Assembly: GCF_001940455.1 (NCBI RefSeq)
Contig: NZ_MKQR01000032.1
Span: 153,112-217,111 of the forward strand
DNA: 64,000 nucleotides
DNA from: Actinokineospora bangkokensis
Lineage (GTDB): Bacteria; Actinomycetota; Actinomycetes; Mycobacteriales; Pseudonocardiaceae
Direction of reading: 5' to 3'
Shown here: positions 37,107 through 45,556 of the stretch, piece by piece
Layout: each line of letters starts with the position of its first letter
How positions within the stretch are numbered: the first letter of the stretch is position 1
Notes under the pieces: generated by a model
What the model was told of the DNA's origin: nothing
What the model saw: only the letters and a program-made list of their open reading frames with translations
The model's database searches: none
Translations under genes and position numbers: made by a program

Positions 37107-37889
37107 TCAGAAGAAGTCGCCGCCGCCGAAGTCGCCCCCGCCGCCGAAGTCCCCGCCACCGCCGAAGTCGCCGCCGTAGTCCCCGCCGCCGTCGCCGTAG
37201 TCGCCGCCGTCCGCGCCCGCGTCGGCCTCCGCGGCGTCGGCCTGGCCCGCGTCGTAGCCCGCCTCCCAGGCGGCCGCGTCCGGGATGCCCGCCATGCCGG
37301 AGAACATCGCGCTGAACAGCAGCACCGAGCCCACGCCCCAGGCGCCCGCCACCAGCGCGGGCTTCCACCACGGCTCGCTGTACCAGCCCTGCGGCACCGG
37401 CCGCCCGGCCACGCGCCCGCCGGGGTAGTAGTACGGGGTGTTCGCGCCGGAGTTCGGCGAGGCCTCGTAGTGGTGCCCCTCGACCTCGACGTGCCGGTCC
37501 TGCTCGACCCGGCCCGCCGCGCGGCGCGCGGGGTCCTCGGGCAGCGCCGGACCCGGGTCCAGGCCCATCGCCTCGCGCGCGGCGCGCACGTAGTACAGGC
37601 CCTCCATCGCGGTCTCGGTCACGAGCTTGCACTGCTCGGCGGTCGTGGCCTGCTCCATCTGCGACCCGGCCGCGGTGTAGCGCTCGGACGCGTCGGCCAG
37701 CGCCTGCTTGGACGCCTGGTCGGTGCCGGTCAGGTTCATGACCTGACCGCCCAGCCGCTCGACCCAGCGCCGCGCCTCGGCCTTGGCGTCGTCGAGCCGC
37801 CGCTGCTTGGCCGCGTTGCCGTTGCGCACCACCACCAGACCTGCGCCGACCAGTGCCAGGATCACGATCACCAGCACGACCGTGCCCAT
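37107..37889 (-). CDS. Membrane-anchored protein with Gly/Asp-rich tail (DUF1542-like)
   Basis: 260 residues. One N-terminal membrane helix (GTVVLVIVILALVGAGLVVV), a helical cytoplasmic part with AEARRWVERLGGQVMNL and SEQMEQATTAEQC-like pattern (actual MEQATTAEQCKLVTETAMEG), a second hydrophobic stretch (PALVAGAWGVGSVLLFSAMF), and a low-complexity end in which GGDF/GGDY units repeat about eight times and the chain closes with phenylalanines. It resembles DUF1542-type actinobacterial proteins. The Gly-Asp-Phe tail could phase-separate or bind a metal. AGGGAGGG precedes the ATG. Function unknown. Confidence 0.75.
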   Translation of the reverse strand: MGTVVLVIVILALVGAGLVVVRNGNAAKQRRLDDAKAEARRWVERLGGQVMNLTGTDQASKQALADASERYTAAGSQMEQATTAEQCKLVTETAMEGLYYVRAAREAMGLDPGPALPEDPARRAAGRVEQDRHVEVEGHHYEASPNSGANTPYYYPGGRVAGRPVPQGWYSEPWWKPALVAGAWGVGSVLLFSAMFSGMAGIPDAAAWEAGYDAGQADAAEADAGADGGDYGDGGGDYGGDFGGGGDFGGGGDFGGGDFF

Positions 37890-38042
37890 GGGGTCCCTCC
37901 CTGTTCCCGGAGAACTTCTCGCAAGGGACAACGCGGGGACACCCGGTGCCGGTTCCCGGCACTGGCTGGTCCTGGACACATCGCCCCCGCGGTGTGCGCG
38001 GCGCCACTACGGTTCGACCATGACCGGTGAGGAGGACGCCCG

Positions 38043-38576
38043 GTGAGGTTGGCCGCCCCCGTGCTGGTCCGCGAGGCCACCGCGGACGACGCCGCCGCCC
38101 TGGGGCGGGTGCACGCCGAGGCCTGGCACCGCGCCTACCGCGACCTGTTCGAGCCGGAGTGGCTCACCCGGTTCGTCGCCGAGCGCCGCGGCCGCTGGCA
38201 CGCGCGGCTGGCCGACCCGGCCTTCGACCTGGCCGAGCTGCTGGTGGCCGAGCAGGGGGCGGCCGTGGTGGCGTTCGCCTGGTTCGGCCCGCACGCGGAC
38301 AACACGGCCGACGCGGAACTGCGGGCGTACTACGCCCACCCGGACGCGTGGGGGACCGGCGTCGCGCAGACCCTGTTCGACAACGTGCGCGAGGCCGTGG
38401 CCGACCGGCGCCGCCTGCGGTTGTGGACGCTGGCGGGTGCCCACCGCGCCCGCCGGTTCTACGCCAAGGAGGGCTTCGCCCGCACCGGCCTGCACCGCGA
38501 CCGAGACTTCGGCGACGCCCGCCCGGTGCGGGAGGTCGAGTACGCCCTGTCCCCCCACGACCGCGCCTGGCGCTGA
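38043..38576 (+). CDS. GNAT-family N-acetyltransferase
   Basis: 177 residues. LVREATADDAAALGRVHAEAW opens the fold. YYAHPDAWGTGVAQTLFDNV covers the acetyl-CoA loop (Q/R-x-x-G-x-G/A pattern, here DAWGTGVA), and LAGAHRARRFYAKEGFARTG is the closing beta-alpha motif. It should acetylate a small amine or peptide; the substrate is unknown. The GTG start at 38043 fits; an internal GTG at 38058 is possible. Confidence 0.85.
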   Translation: MRLAAPVLVREATADDAAALGRVHAEAWHRAYRDLFEPEWLTRFVAERRGRWHARLADPAFDLAELLVAEQGAAVVAFAWFGPHADNTADAELRAYYAHPDAWGTGVAQTLFDNVREAVADRRRLRLWTLAGAHRARRFYAKEGFARTGLHRDRDFGDARPVREVEYALSPHDRAWR

Positions 38577-38585
38577 AGCCGGGGC

Positions 38586-38972
38586 TCAGCCCGTCCGCGC
38601 CGTGCCCGCGTCGACGGCCTGCTCGATCAGCTCGCGCACGCCCGCGGCGAGGGTGAGGCCGTCGAGGTCCTCCGGCTCGATCCACAGCGCGCGCTCGGCC
38701 AGGTCACCCTCGGCGGGACGGGCGCGCAGGCACACCGCGCCGCCGGGTCCGACGCCGAGCGGCGCGAACCGCTCCTCCACCACGACCCCGGTCTGCTCCG
38801 CGACGACCCGGGCCGCGGCCTCGGCGACGGTCTCCCCGCCGCCGACCGGCCCGCGGGGCAGGCCCAACCCGGCCCCACCGCGCACGACCAGCACCAGCCC
38901 AGCGTCGTCCACGACGACCACGCACGTCCCGGCCACCCGGACGTCCTCGATCAGCGCCATACCCCCAGTCAT
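38586..38972 (-). CDS. Nudix-fold protein with a degenerate Nudix box (first of a tandem pair)
   Basis: 128 residues. The fold is recognisable (GTCVVVVDDAGLVLVVRGGAG, then GGGETVAEAAARVVAEQTGV and LWIEPEDLDGL), but the catalytic box G-x5-E-x7-REVxEE is altered: RE is RV and EE is EQ, so metal binding should be weak. It may be a non-hydrolysing sensor or act on an atypical substrate. An ATG four codons in (38960) is an alternative start. It has a paralogue 190 bases to the right. Confidence 0.7.
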   Translation of the reverse strand: MTGGMALIEDVRVAGTCVVVVDDAGLVLVVRGGAGLGLPRGPVGGGETVAEAAARVVAEQTGVVVEERFAPLGVGPGGAVCLRARPAEGDLAERALWIEPEDLDGLTLAAGVRELIEQAVDAGTARTG

Positions 38973-39160
38973 ACCGACCGCGGCCGCCCGGCAACACCAT
39001 CTTCCGGTGCAATTCGCCGTGAACAGGAAGAAGTCCTAGCCGACGTCCAATAGACCGGACGATCTCTTGTCACGCCGTGAGTCATCCCACAAGGCCCACT
39101 GCTGCCCAACCCGCTCTTTAAATCCAGCCCGCTCTGTTCAATCCCCCCACCCAGCCGCGC

Positions 39161-39508
39161 TCAGCAGGCCGAGCGGACCAGGTCCAACGCCCGCGCCGAC
39201 AACCCGACCGCCTCGACCTCCCCGGGCGCGACCCACCGCGCCCCCTCCAGCACGTTCCCACCGACCGGCTTCGCCCGCAGCACCACCGAGAACTCCCCGG
39301 CCGAGTCCAACCCCTCCATCACCGGGGTGCCCACGGAGACACCCGTGCCCTCCAGCACCACCCGAGCGGCGGCCTCGACCACGGCCTCACCCACCCGCAC
39401 ATCCCCCGCGGGCAGTTCCCACCCGGCTCCCCGCCGCACCACCAGCACAGCCCCGCTGGTGTCCACCACCAGCACAGTCGCGCTCAGCGCGTTGCCCATC
39501 AGCGTCAT
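39161..39508 (-). CDS. Nudix-fold protein with a degenerate Nudix box (second of the pair)
   Basis: 115 residues. SATVLVVDTSGAVLVVRRGAGWELPAG-type opening and GEAVVEAAARVVLEGTGVSV in place of the Nudix box match the neighbouring gene in both layout and the same changes (RV for RE, EG for EE), so the two arose by tandem duplication. The separating gap (38973-39160) is less GC-rich and holds no gene I can support. This is the last backbone gene before the polyketide cluster. Confidence 0.7.
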   Translation of the reverse strand: MTLMGNALSATVLVVDTSGAVLVVRRGAGWELPAGDVRVGEAVVEAAARVVLEGTGVSVGTPVMEGLDSAGEFSVVLRAKPVGGNVLEGARWVAPGEVEAVGLSARALDLVRSAC

Positions 39509-39592
39509 GGGCCACGAATACCCACCGGGGGTGCCCCCTACACCCCCAAGACCGTTAACAACGCGCTACGACCAAGCGCACCGGCACACCGT

Positions 39593-39630
39593 TGCCGGGT
39601 GCCCGCCCTGACCGCGGGAGGCACCCGGCA
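39593..39630 (-). terminator. Terminator at the end of the polyketide operon
   Basis: TGCCGGGTGCC (39593-39603) pairs perfectly with GGCACCCGGCA (39620-39630), just beyond the ACP stop on the minus strand. Confidence 0.7.
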
Positions 39631-39636
39631 CGGCCG

Positions 39637-39897
39637 TCACACCGGCAGGGCGCGGCGCAGGTGCTCGTTGACCAGGTCGAGGAACGAGCGGGGGGTGGTG
39701 AGCTCACCGATCACCTCGTCGGGCAGGGACACGCCGTGGCTGCGCTCGATCCGGCTCAGGGTCTCCAGCAGCGCGAGCGAGTCGTAGCCCAGCTCCTCGA
39801 AGGTGGTGTCGAGGAAGTCCGCGCCGGTCTCGGCGGGGGCGTCGCCGCCCGCGCCCGCGCGCAGCACCTCGGTGAACTCGGTCGGGGTCATCTCCAT
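39637..39897 (-). CDS. Acyl carrier protein of the type II polyketide synthase
   Basis: 86 residues, a standard aromatic-PKS ACP. TFEELGYDSLALLETLSRIE carries the phosphopantetheine serine (Ser40) in the LGYDSL context typical of ActI-ORF3-like ACPs, followed by GVSLPDEV. It holds the growing poly-beta-ketone chain during extension by KS-alpha/CLF. It is the last gene of the leftward operon, 76 bases after CLF, in the usual KS-CLF-ACP order. Confidence 0.93.
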   Translation of the reverse strand: MEMTPTEFTEVLRAGAGGDAPAETGADFLDTTFEELGYDSLALLETLSRIERSHGVSLPDEVIGELTTPRSFLDLVNEHLRRALPV

Positions 39898-39973
39898 GGG
39901 TCTCGCCTCCGTGCTCGTGGGTGGGCCGACCGGGGGGACCGGCCGGTGGGTGGTCGGGACGGGTGGGGGCGGT

Positions 39974-41176
39974 TCACGCGGCGCGCAGCACGACCGCGGA
40001 GGTGAAGCCGCCGTAGCCGCGGGCGAGGACCAGCGCCGTGCGCGGCGCCGCCGGGCGCGGGGCGCCCAGCACCAGGTCCAGCTCGGCCGCGGCGTCGCCG
40101 CCGGTGTTCACCGACGGCGGCAGGACGCCGTCGCGGATCGACAGCAGGGCGGCGGCCACGTCCAGCGGCGCGCCGCCGGAGTAGAGCCTGCCGGTCATGG
40201 TCTTGGGCGCGGTGACGGGCACGCCGCGGGTGCCGAACACCGCGGTCAGCGCGGCCACCTCGGCCCGGTCCAGCTCCGGGGTGCCCGCCGCGTCGGCGAA
40301 CACCACGTCGACGTCGGCGGCGTCGGCGCCCGCGTCGGCCAGCGCCGCCTCGATGGTGCGGCGCAGCGCGGGCGGCCTGCCCGACCCCGGCCGCGGGTCG
40401 AACCCCGCCGCCCAGCCCGCCAGCTCGCCGTAGGACCGCTGCCCCGGCCGGGCGCCCGCCCGCTCCAGCACCAGGATCGCCCCGCCCTCGCCCGGCACGT
40501 GGCCCGCGGCGCGGGAGTCGAAGGGCAGGTAGGCCGCGCCGGGGTCGGCCGCGGTGCTCAGCATCCCGCTGGGCAGCTGGGCGACCAGGCCCCACGGGCA
40601 CAGCGACGAGTCGACCCCGCCGGTGACCACCAGGTCGGTGCCCCGGCGCACGTGCCTGCGGGCCTGGGCCAGCGCGTCGAGCCCGCCAGCCTGCTCGGCC
40701 ACGAGCACCCCGCTGGGCCCGCGCATGCCGTGCCGGATGGAGATCTGCCCGGTGTTGACCGCGTAGAACCAGGCGAAGGACTGGTAGGCGCTGACGTGCT
40801 TGGCGCCCCTGCCCCACAGCGCCTCCAGCTCGCGCTGGCCGAACTCGAACCCGCCGGAGGCGCTCGCGGTCACCACGCCCATGCCGAACTCGGCGCGCTC
40901 GGCCGGGCGCACCCCGGCGTCGGCCAGCGCCCAGTCCGAGGCGGCCATGGCCATCCTGGTCATGTGGTCGGTCTGCGGCAGCAGCCGCGAGGAGACGTGC
41001 TCAGCGGCGTCGAAGCCGTCGACCTCGCCCGCCAGCCGCGCCGGGTAGCCCGCCGGGTCGAACCGGGTGATCGGCCCGATGCCGCTGCGGCCCGCCAGCG
41101 TCGCCGCCCAGTAGCCCGCCACGCCGACCCCGTTGGGGGACAGCACCCCCAGGCCGGTCACCACCGCGCGGGTCAC
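39974..41176 (-). CDS. Chain length factor (KS-beta)
   Basis: 400 residues, KS fold without activity: the active-site position reads [13 protein letters not shown], with Gln162 in place of Cys, as in all minimal-PKS CLFs that decarboxylate or stabilise malonyl-ACP. Residues equal to the actinorhodin CLF gate (Phe109, Thr112, Phe116) are Phe, Gly and Leu by eye ([13 protein letters not shown]), suggesting more room and perhaps a chain longer than the octaketide. The GTG start overlaps the KS-alpha stop as GTGA, the classic coupling that gives equal amounts of both partners. Confidence 0.93.
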   Translation of the reverse strand: MTRAVVTGLGVLSPNGVGVAGYWAATLAGRSGIGPITRFDPAGYPARLAGEVDGFDAAEHVSSRLLPQTDHMTRMAMAASDWALADAGVRPAERAEFGMGVVTASASGGFEFGQRELEALWGRGAKHVSAYQSFAWFYAVNTGQISIRHGMRGPSGVLVAEQAGGLDALAQARRHVRRGTDLVVTGGVDSSLCPWGLVAQLPSGMLSTAADPGAAYLPFDSRAAGHVPGEGGAILVLERAGARPGQRSYGELAGWAAGFDPRPGSGRPPALRRTIEAALADAGADAADVDVVFADAAGTPELDRAEVAALTAVFGTRGVPVTAPKTMTGRLYSGGAPLDVAAALLSIRDGVLPPSVNTGGDAAAELDLVLGAPRPAAPRTALVLARGYGGFTSAVVLRAA

Positions 41177-42444
41177 CTGGCCGACCCCGCCGCGGTCAGC
41201 ACCATCGCGCTCTGGAAGCCGCCGAACCCGCTGCCCACGGTGAGCACGGTGTCGACCGGCAGCTCGCGCGCGGTCAGCGGGGTGTAGTCCAGGTCGCACT
41301 CGGGGTCGGGCACGTGCAGGTTCGCCGTGGGCGGGACGGTGTCGCGCTGGATGGCCAGCGCGCAGGCGGCGATCTCGATGGAGCCGATGGCGCCCAGCGA
41401 GTGCCCGATCATGGACTTGATCGACGACACCGGGACCGCGTAGGCGTGCTGCCCCAGCGCGGTCTTCACCGCCGCGGTCTCGTGCCGGTCGTTCTGCTTG
41501 GTGCCCGAGCCGTGCGCGTTGACGTAGTCCACCGCGGTGGGGGCGATCCGGGCGTCGTCGAGGGCACCGGTCACCGCCGCCGCCAGCTCCCGGCCGTCGG
41601 GGCGCAGCCCGGTCATGTGGAAGGCGTTGCAGCGCGAGGCGAACCCGGAGACCTCCGCGTAGACGCGCGCGCCGCGGGCGCGGGCCCGCTCGTACTCCTC
41701 CAGCACGAACACCGCGGCGCCCTCGCCGAGCACGAAGCCGCGGCGGGTGTTGTCGAACGGGCGCGAGGCGTGCTCCGGGTCGTCGTTGTACGGCGTGGTC
41801 GCCCGGATCGCGTCGAAGCAGGCGACCGTGATCGGGGAGATGGGCGCGTCGGAGGCGCCCGCGAGCACCACGTCCACCGAGCCCTCGCGGACCAGCTCGC
41901 AGCCGTGGCCCACCGCGTCGATGCCGGAGGTGCAGCCGGTGGAGACCACGGTGGCGGGCCCCTCGGCGCCCACCGCCCAGGACACCTCCCGGGCCAGCGA
42001 GCTGGGCACCAGGTAGTCGTAGAGGTGCGGGACCGCGTAGGCGGGGTCCACCAGCCACTGCGCGCCCGAGTCGCTGACCACGGCGTACTCGCGCTCCAGG
42101 CTCGTCGTGCAGCCCACCGCGCTGCCGATGGCCACCCCGGTGCGCTCCGGCGGCAGGTCCGCGACCGCCAGGCCGCTGTCGGCCAGCGCCTCGGCGGCGC
42201 AGACGGCGGCGAACTGGGCCGCCCGGTCCATCCGGCGCGCCTGGCGCGGGGTCAGCCCGTGCGCCAGCGGGTCGAAGTCGGCCTCGGCGGCCACCCGGGA
42301 GCGGAACTGCCCCGGGTCGAAGGTGGAGATGGTGCGGGTCGCGGTGCGGCCGCTGGTGATGAGGTCCCAGAACGCCTCCCGCCCGATCCCGCCGGGCGCC
42401 ACCACCCCGATCCCGGTGATGACGACTCGCCGTTGTCCAGCCAT
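41173..42444 (-). CDS. Ketosynthase alpha of a type II aromatic polyketide synthase
   Basis: 423 residues. The catalytic triad is complete: Cys171 in [13 protein letters not shown], His311 in [13 protein letters not shown] and His348 in [12 protein letters not shown]. The sequence class is that of aromatic (ActI-ORF1, TcmK) enzymes, not fatty-acid FabF ([23 protein letters not shown] is diagnostic; split as [12 protein letters not shown] and [10 protein letters not shown]). It condenses malonyl-ACP units into a poly-beta-ketone with CLF. GAAAGG precedes ATG 42444. A 94-base gap separates it from the TrpC-like gene upstream in the same operon. Confidence 0.95.
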   Translation of the reverse strand: MAGQRRVVITGIGVVAPGGIGREAFWDLITSGRTATRTISTFDPGQFRSRVAAEADFDPLAHGLTPRQARRMDRAAQFAAVCAAEALADSGLAVADLPPERTGVAIGSAVGCTTSLEREYAVVSDSGAQWLVDPAYAVPHLYDYLVPSSLAREVSWAVGAEGPATVVSTGCTSGIDAVGHGCELVREGSVDVVLAGASDAPISPITVACFDAIRATTPYNDDPEHASRPFDNTRRGFVLGEGAAVFVLEEYERARARGARVYAEVSGFASRCNAFHMTGLRPDGRELAAAVTGALDDARIAPTAVDYVNAHGSGTKQNDRHETAAVKTALGQHAYAVPVSSIKSMIGHSLGAIGSIEIAACALAIQRDTVPPTANLHVPDPECDLDYTPLTARELPVDTVLTVGSGFGGFQSAMVLTAAGSAR

Positions 42445-42538
42445 GAGCCGACCTTTCGTCCGTGCCCCCCGCGCTCGGCGGTGTGGCCATGTCCCGCGTG
42501 CTGTGCCAGTGCCCCGAGCTGCGCCCGTGCGCCCAGCC

Positions 42539-43282
42539 TTACCGGCCCGGCTCGAACCCCCCTGGAATGCGGCCGGGCTTTGCCTCCAGCGCCGCTCCAG
42601 CCGACCCGCGCGCCGCGCGCAGGTCCGCCGCCCAGCGCCGCGCGCCCGCGCGCAGCACGCCGCTGCCCACCAGCAGCGCCGCGTACCCCGCGGCCAGCAG
42701 CGCCGCGGCCGCGGCCGGGTCGTCCAGACCGCTCGCGCTGACGGGGCAGGGGGTGCCCGCCGAGCGCAGCGCCGCCAGCAACCGCCTGCTGCGGTCGAGG
42801 TCGGCGGGACCGCGTTCGCGGTCGCCGATGTCCTTGTTGTTCACCGCGAGCACGCACTCGCCCGCGTGCGGCACCGCGTCCACCTGGGCCGCTGAGGTGA
42901 CCTCCACGAACGGGGTGAGCCCGCGGCGCAGCGCGCCCTCGACCAGACCGCCGAGCACACCGGACGGCAGCACGCCCGGGGTGATCAGCACCGCGTCGGC
43001 GCCCCACGCGGCGCTGTCGTCCAAATCGGACTCGCGGACGATGAAGTCCTTGCGCAGCAAAGGGAGAGCGGTGCCGCGCGACACCTCCCGCAGCAGCGCC
43101 GGGGTGCCGCCGAACCACCGGCCGGTCACCACCGACAGGCACGGCGCCCCCGCCCGCTCGCACTCGGCGGCGAACCCGACCGGGTCGCGGTCGCCCAGCA
43201 GCGGCTCGCCGGACCCGCTGCGCACCTTGACCTCCATGACCACCGGCAGGGCGGCGGTCAGCAGCGCTTCGGTGAACCTCAC
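42539..43282 (-). CDS. Indole-3-glycerol-phosphate synthase-like protein (TrpC homologue), divergent
   Basis: 247 residues of TrpC-type beta/alpha barrel. Conserved catalytic positions are present: Glu17 and Lys19 ([12 protein letters not shown]), the Lys in LLRKDFIV, Glu in PFVEVTS and Asn in VNNKDIG. But the family motif VSESG reads VSASG, losing the second active-site glutamate, and the N-terminal helix of about 45 residues that covers the indole-glycerol site is missing. In tryptophan synthesis the enzyme closes the pyrrole ring with loss of CO2 and water. Here it may close a related ring on another substrate. GTG 43282 overlaps the TrpF-like stop (GTGA). Confidence 0.85.
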   Translation of the reverse strand: MRFTEALLTAALPVVMEVKVRSGSGEPLLGDRDPVGFAAECERAGAPCLSVVTGRWFGGTPALLREVSRGTALPLLRKDFIVRESDLDDSAAWGADAVLITPGVLPSGVLGGLVEGALRRGLTPFVEVTSAAQVDAVPHAGECVLAVNNKDIGDRERGPADLDRSRRLLAALRSAGTPCPVSASGLDDPAAAAALLAAGYAALLVGSGVLRAGARRWAADLRAARGSAGAALEAKPGRIPGGFEPGR

Positions 43283-43965
43283 GGCCGCGCCCCCGCCCAC
43301 CCCCGCACCAGGGCGGCCACCCGGGCGGCGGACAGCGCCCCCCGCGCGTCGCGGGCCGCGGTGTCCACGTCGACCCCGAGGAAACCCGGGTGCGCCACCA
43401 CCTCGGAGAAGCGCCCGCGGTCCGCCGGGGTGATCCCACCCGCGAGCAGGAACGGCGCCCCCAACCGCGCGGCGACGCCCGCGACCAGCGCCGGGTCCGC
43501 GCTCGTGCCGGTGCTGCCCAGGCGGTCGCCGTCGGCCGCGTCGAGCAGGAACGCCGACACCCCGGCCCGCAGGTACGCGGGCACCAACCCCTCCTGCAGG
43601 CAGCGGCCGCCGCGCAGGTGCAGCACCTTGATCACCGAGACCCCGGCGCGGACCAACCCGCGCACCAGGTTCGGCGGCTGGTGCCCGTGCAGCTGCACCC
43701 GCCGGGCCCCGGTGCGGCGCACCAGGTCGAGCAGCCCCTCGCCGCGCAGGGTCACCAGCACCGGCTCCGGGGCGGTGGCCGCCAGCAGCTCGGCGGCGAC
43801 GTCCGGGCGCAGGTCGGCGTGCCCGCCGGGCACCCCGCACCACACGCCCGCGAGGTCCACGCCCGCCCCGGCGAGCACCCGCAGGTCCTCGCGCGTGCGC
43901 GCCCCGCACACCTTCACCACGGTGGCGGGCGCCGCCACCGCCCGCGGCGGGCCGGGGGCGCTCAC
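43279..43965 (-). CDS. Phosphoribosyl-anthranilate isomerase-like protein (TrpF homologue)
   Basis: 228 residues, a beta/alpha barrel with TrpF motifs: VVKVCGARTREDL with the catalytic Cys20, VQLHGHQPPNLVRGL, AFLLDAADGDRLGSTG with the acid Asp, LLAGGITPAD and FLGVDVDTAARDARG (phosphate site). The expected Amadori rearrangement of an N-phosphoribosyl-amine is therefore plausible. Most actinobacteria lack TrpF and use the dual HisA/TrpF enzyme PriA, so a dedicated copy points to secondary metabolism. The GTG start overlaps the acyl-CoA dehydrogenase stop (GTGA), and the stop overlaps the TrpC-like gene. Confidence 0.87.
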   Translation of the reverse strand: MSAPGPPRAVAAPATVVKVCGARTREDLRVLAGAGVDLAGVWCGVPGGHADLRPDVAAELLAATAPEPVLVTLRGEGLLDLVRRTGARRVQLHGHQPPNLVRGLVRAGVSVIKVLHLRGGRCLQEGLVPAYLRAGVSAFLLDAADGDRLGSTGTSADPALVAGVAARLGAPFLLAGGITPADRGRFSEVVAHPGFLGVDVDTAARDARGALSAARVAALVRGWAGARP

Positions 43966-45131
43966 CCCAGCCCCAGCATGGCGGCGATGCGGTTGCGCTG
44001 GACCTCCGAGGTGCCGGAGTAGAGGGTGCCGCCCACCGCGTCGCGCAGGTCCCGCTCGACCCCGGTGCCCACCAGGTAGCCCGCGCCGCCGAAGACCTGC
44101 ACGGCGGTGAGCGCCGTGGAGACGTTGACCTCGCTGGTGACCAGCTTGGTGATGGCGACGTCCTCGGTGACGTTCTCGCCCGCGGCGAAGCGCTCGGCGG
44201 TGCGGTAGAGCCACGACCGCGCGGTGCGCAGCCCGATCTCGGCGTCCACCAACCGGTGCGAGACCGCCTGGAAGCTGCCGATGGGCGCGCCGAACTGCTT
44301 GCGGCGCTTGGCGTGCTCCAGGCAGCGGTCGAGCCGGTGCCGGATCGCGCCCGCCGTGATGGCGAACGAGCACAGCACCTCCCACTTCATCACGTGGTCG
44401 AGCACCAGGAACCCGCCGCCGACCGGGCCGATCACGTTGGTCGCCGGCACCCGCACCCCGTCCAGGCGCACCTCGCCCAGCGGGGAGGTGCGCAGGCCGA
44501 GCTTGGCCTCCGGCGGGCCGAACGACAGCCCGGGGGTGCCGCGCTCGACCAGGAACGCCGTCGTCCCCAGTGGACCGGAGTCACCGCTGGTGCGCGCGTA
44601 GACCACCACCAGGTCGGCCACCGGCCCGTTGCTGACGAAGCACTTGGTGCCGGTGAGCACGTAGTCGTCGCCGTCGCGCACCGCCCTGGTGCGCATCCGC
44701 AGCGCGTCGGACCCCGTCTCGGCCTCGGTGATCGCGTGCGCGCCGATCGTCTCGCCCGAGCAGACCCCGGGCAGGTAGCGCTCGCGCAGCGCCTCGGACC
44801 CGTGGTGGGCCAACGCGATCCCGGTGCTCACCAGGTGGGTGGACACCGAGAAGGCCAGCCCGCCGTCGCGGCAGCCCTCGCCGAGGCCCTCCAGCACGTG
44901 CACGGTGGTCACCAGGTCCTGGCCGAGACCGCCCCAGCGCGGGTCGAACGGCAGCGCCAGCAGCCCGGTGCGCCGCACCGCCGCCCACTTCGCCGCCGAG
45001 AACTCCGCGCGCTGGTCCAGCTCGACGTGCTCGTCGTTGAGCACGTCCAGCCATGGAATGAGACCGGCCCGCAGCGCGTCCTGCTCCGCTGTCGTCCTGA
45101 TCACCGGTGCGACCCCCTGATCATGTCCCAC
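43962..45131 (-). CDS. Acyl-CoA dehydrogenase-like flavoprotein (probably acting on a carrier-bound acyl group)
   Basis: 389 residues with the full ACAD fold: AHAITEAETGSDALRMRTRA and KCFVSNGPVADL around FAD, KRRKQFGAPIGSFQAV and VFGGAGYLVGTGVERDLRDA. At the MCAD catalytic position (YEGT) the sequence is YSGTSEVQR, so the base is not there; a Glu in HVMKWEVLCSF fits the isovaleryl-CoA dehydrogenase position, also used by prolyl-carrier oxidases of pyrrole pathways. With an adenylation enzyme and stand-alone carrier in the same operon, its likely role is to desaturate an aminoacyl-S-carrier. GTG 45131 (AGGAG upstream) or V10 may be the start. Confidence 0.88.
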   Translation of the reverse strand: MGHDQGVAPVIRTTAEQDALRAGLIPWLDVLNDEHVELDQRAEFSAAKWAAVRRTGLLALPFDPRWGGLGQDLVTTVHVLEGLGEGCRDGGLAFSVSTHLVSTGIALAHHGSEALRERYLPGVCSGETIGAHAITEAETGSDALRMRTRAVRDGDDYVLTGTKCFVSNGPVADLVVVYARTSGDSGPLGTTAFLVERGTPGLSFGPPEAKLGLRTSPLGEVRLDGVRVPATNVIGPVGGGFLVLDHVMKWEVLCSFAITAGAIRHRLDRCLEHAKRRKQFGAPIGSFQAVSHRLVDAEIGLRTARSWLYRTAERFAAGENVTEDVAITKLVTSEVNVSTALTAVQVFGGAGYLVGTGVERDLRDAVGGTLYSGTSEVQRNRIAAMLGLG

Positions 45132-45181
45132 TCCGCTCCTGCTCGTGCCTGTCGATCGCCGTCAGCCGTCCCGCGGGGCGC

Positions 45182-45556
45182 TCAGTACTGCGAGAACCCC
45201 TCGGCGTCGAGGTTGTGCCGCTCGTCGCCGCGCAGCGCCGGGGTGAACACGCAGACCAGGCGCATGTCCTGCTCCGGCGCGGCGATGAGGAAGTGCGCGT
45301 CGTGCCGGTCGAGGGCGTAGATCACGCCCGGCTCGATGCGGTGGCTGGTGCCCTCCAGGTCGACCACCTCGCCCTCCCCGTCGACGCAGTAGCAGGCCTC
45401 CAGGTGGTTGCGGTACTCCAGGCGGGACTTGGTGCCCGCCCGCACGGTGGTCTCGGTGACGGTGTAGCCCAGGCCGTCGGCGGCCACGAGCAGCCGGGTG
45501 CTCAACCCGTTGCCCCAGTCCACCGTCTGCGCCTCGTCCTTGGTGCGCACGATCAT
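45182..45556 (-). CDS. Ectoine synthase-like cupin (EctC homologue), orphan
   Basis: 124 residues, close to EctC length, and the resemblance is strong: STRLLVAADGLGYTVTETTV, YRNHLEACYCVDGEGEV, VIYALDRHDAHFL and MRLVCVFTPALRG. The iron ligands of ectoine synthase (Glu57, Tyr85, His93) correspond to Glu53, Tyr80 and His88 here. The substrate-side HIHY before the NHLE motif is changed to RLEY. No EctA, EctB or EctD is nearby, so ectoine is not the likely product. A cyclising water-elimination on another amino-amide is the inference. ATG 45556 overlaps the TrpA-like stop (ATGA). Confidence 0.88.
   Translation of the reverse strand: MIVRTKDEAQTVDWGNGLSTRLLVAADGLGYTVTETTVRAGTKSRLEYRNHLEACYCVDGEGEVVDLEGTSHRIEPGVIYALDRHDAHFLIAAPEQDMRLVCVFTPALRGDERHNLDAEGFSQY

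Noticed and set aside
45182..45556. Ectoine biosynthesis locus
   Set aside because: Only an EctC-like gene is present, without EctA, EctB or EctD, and its pocket differs.
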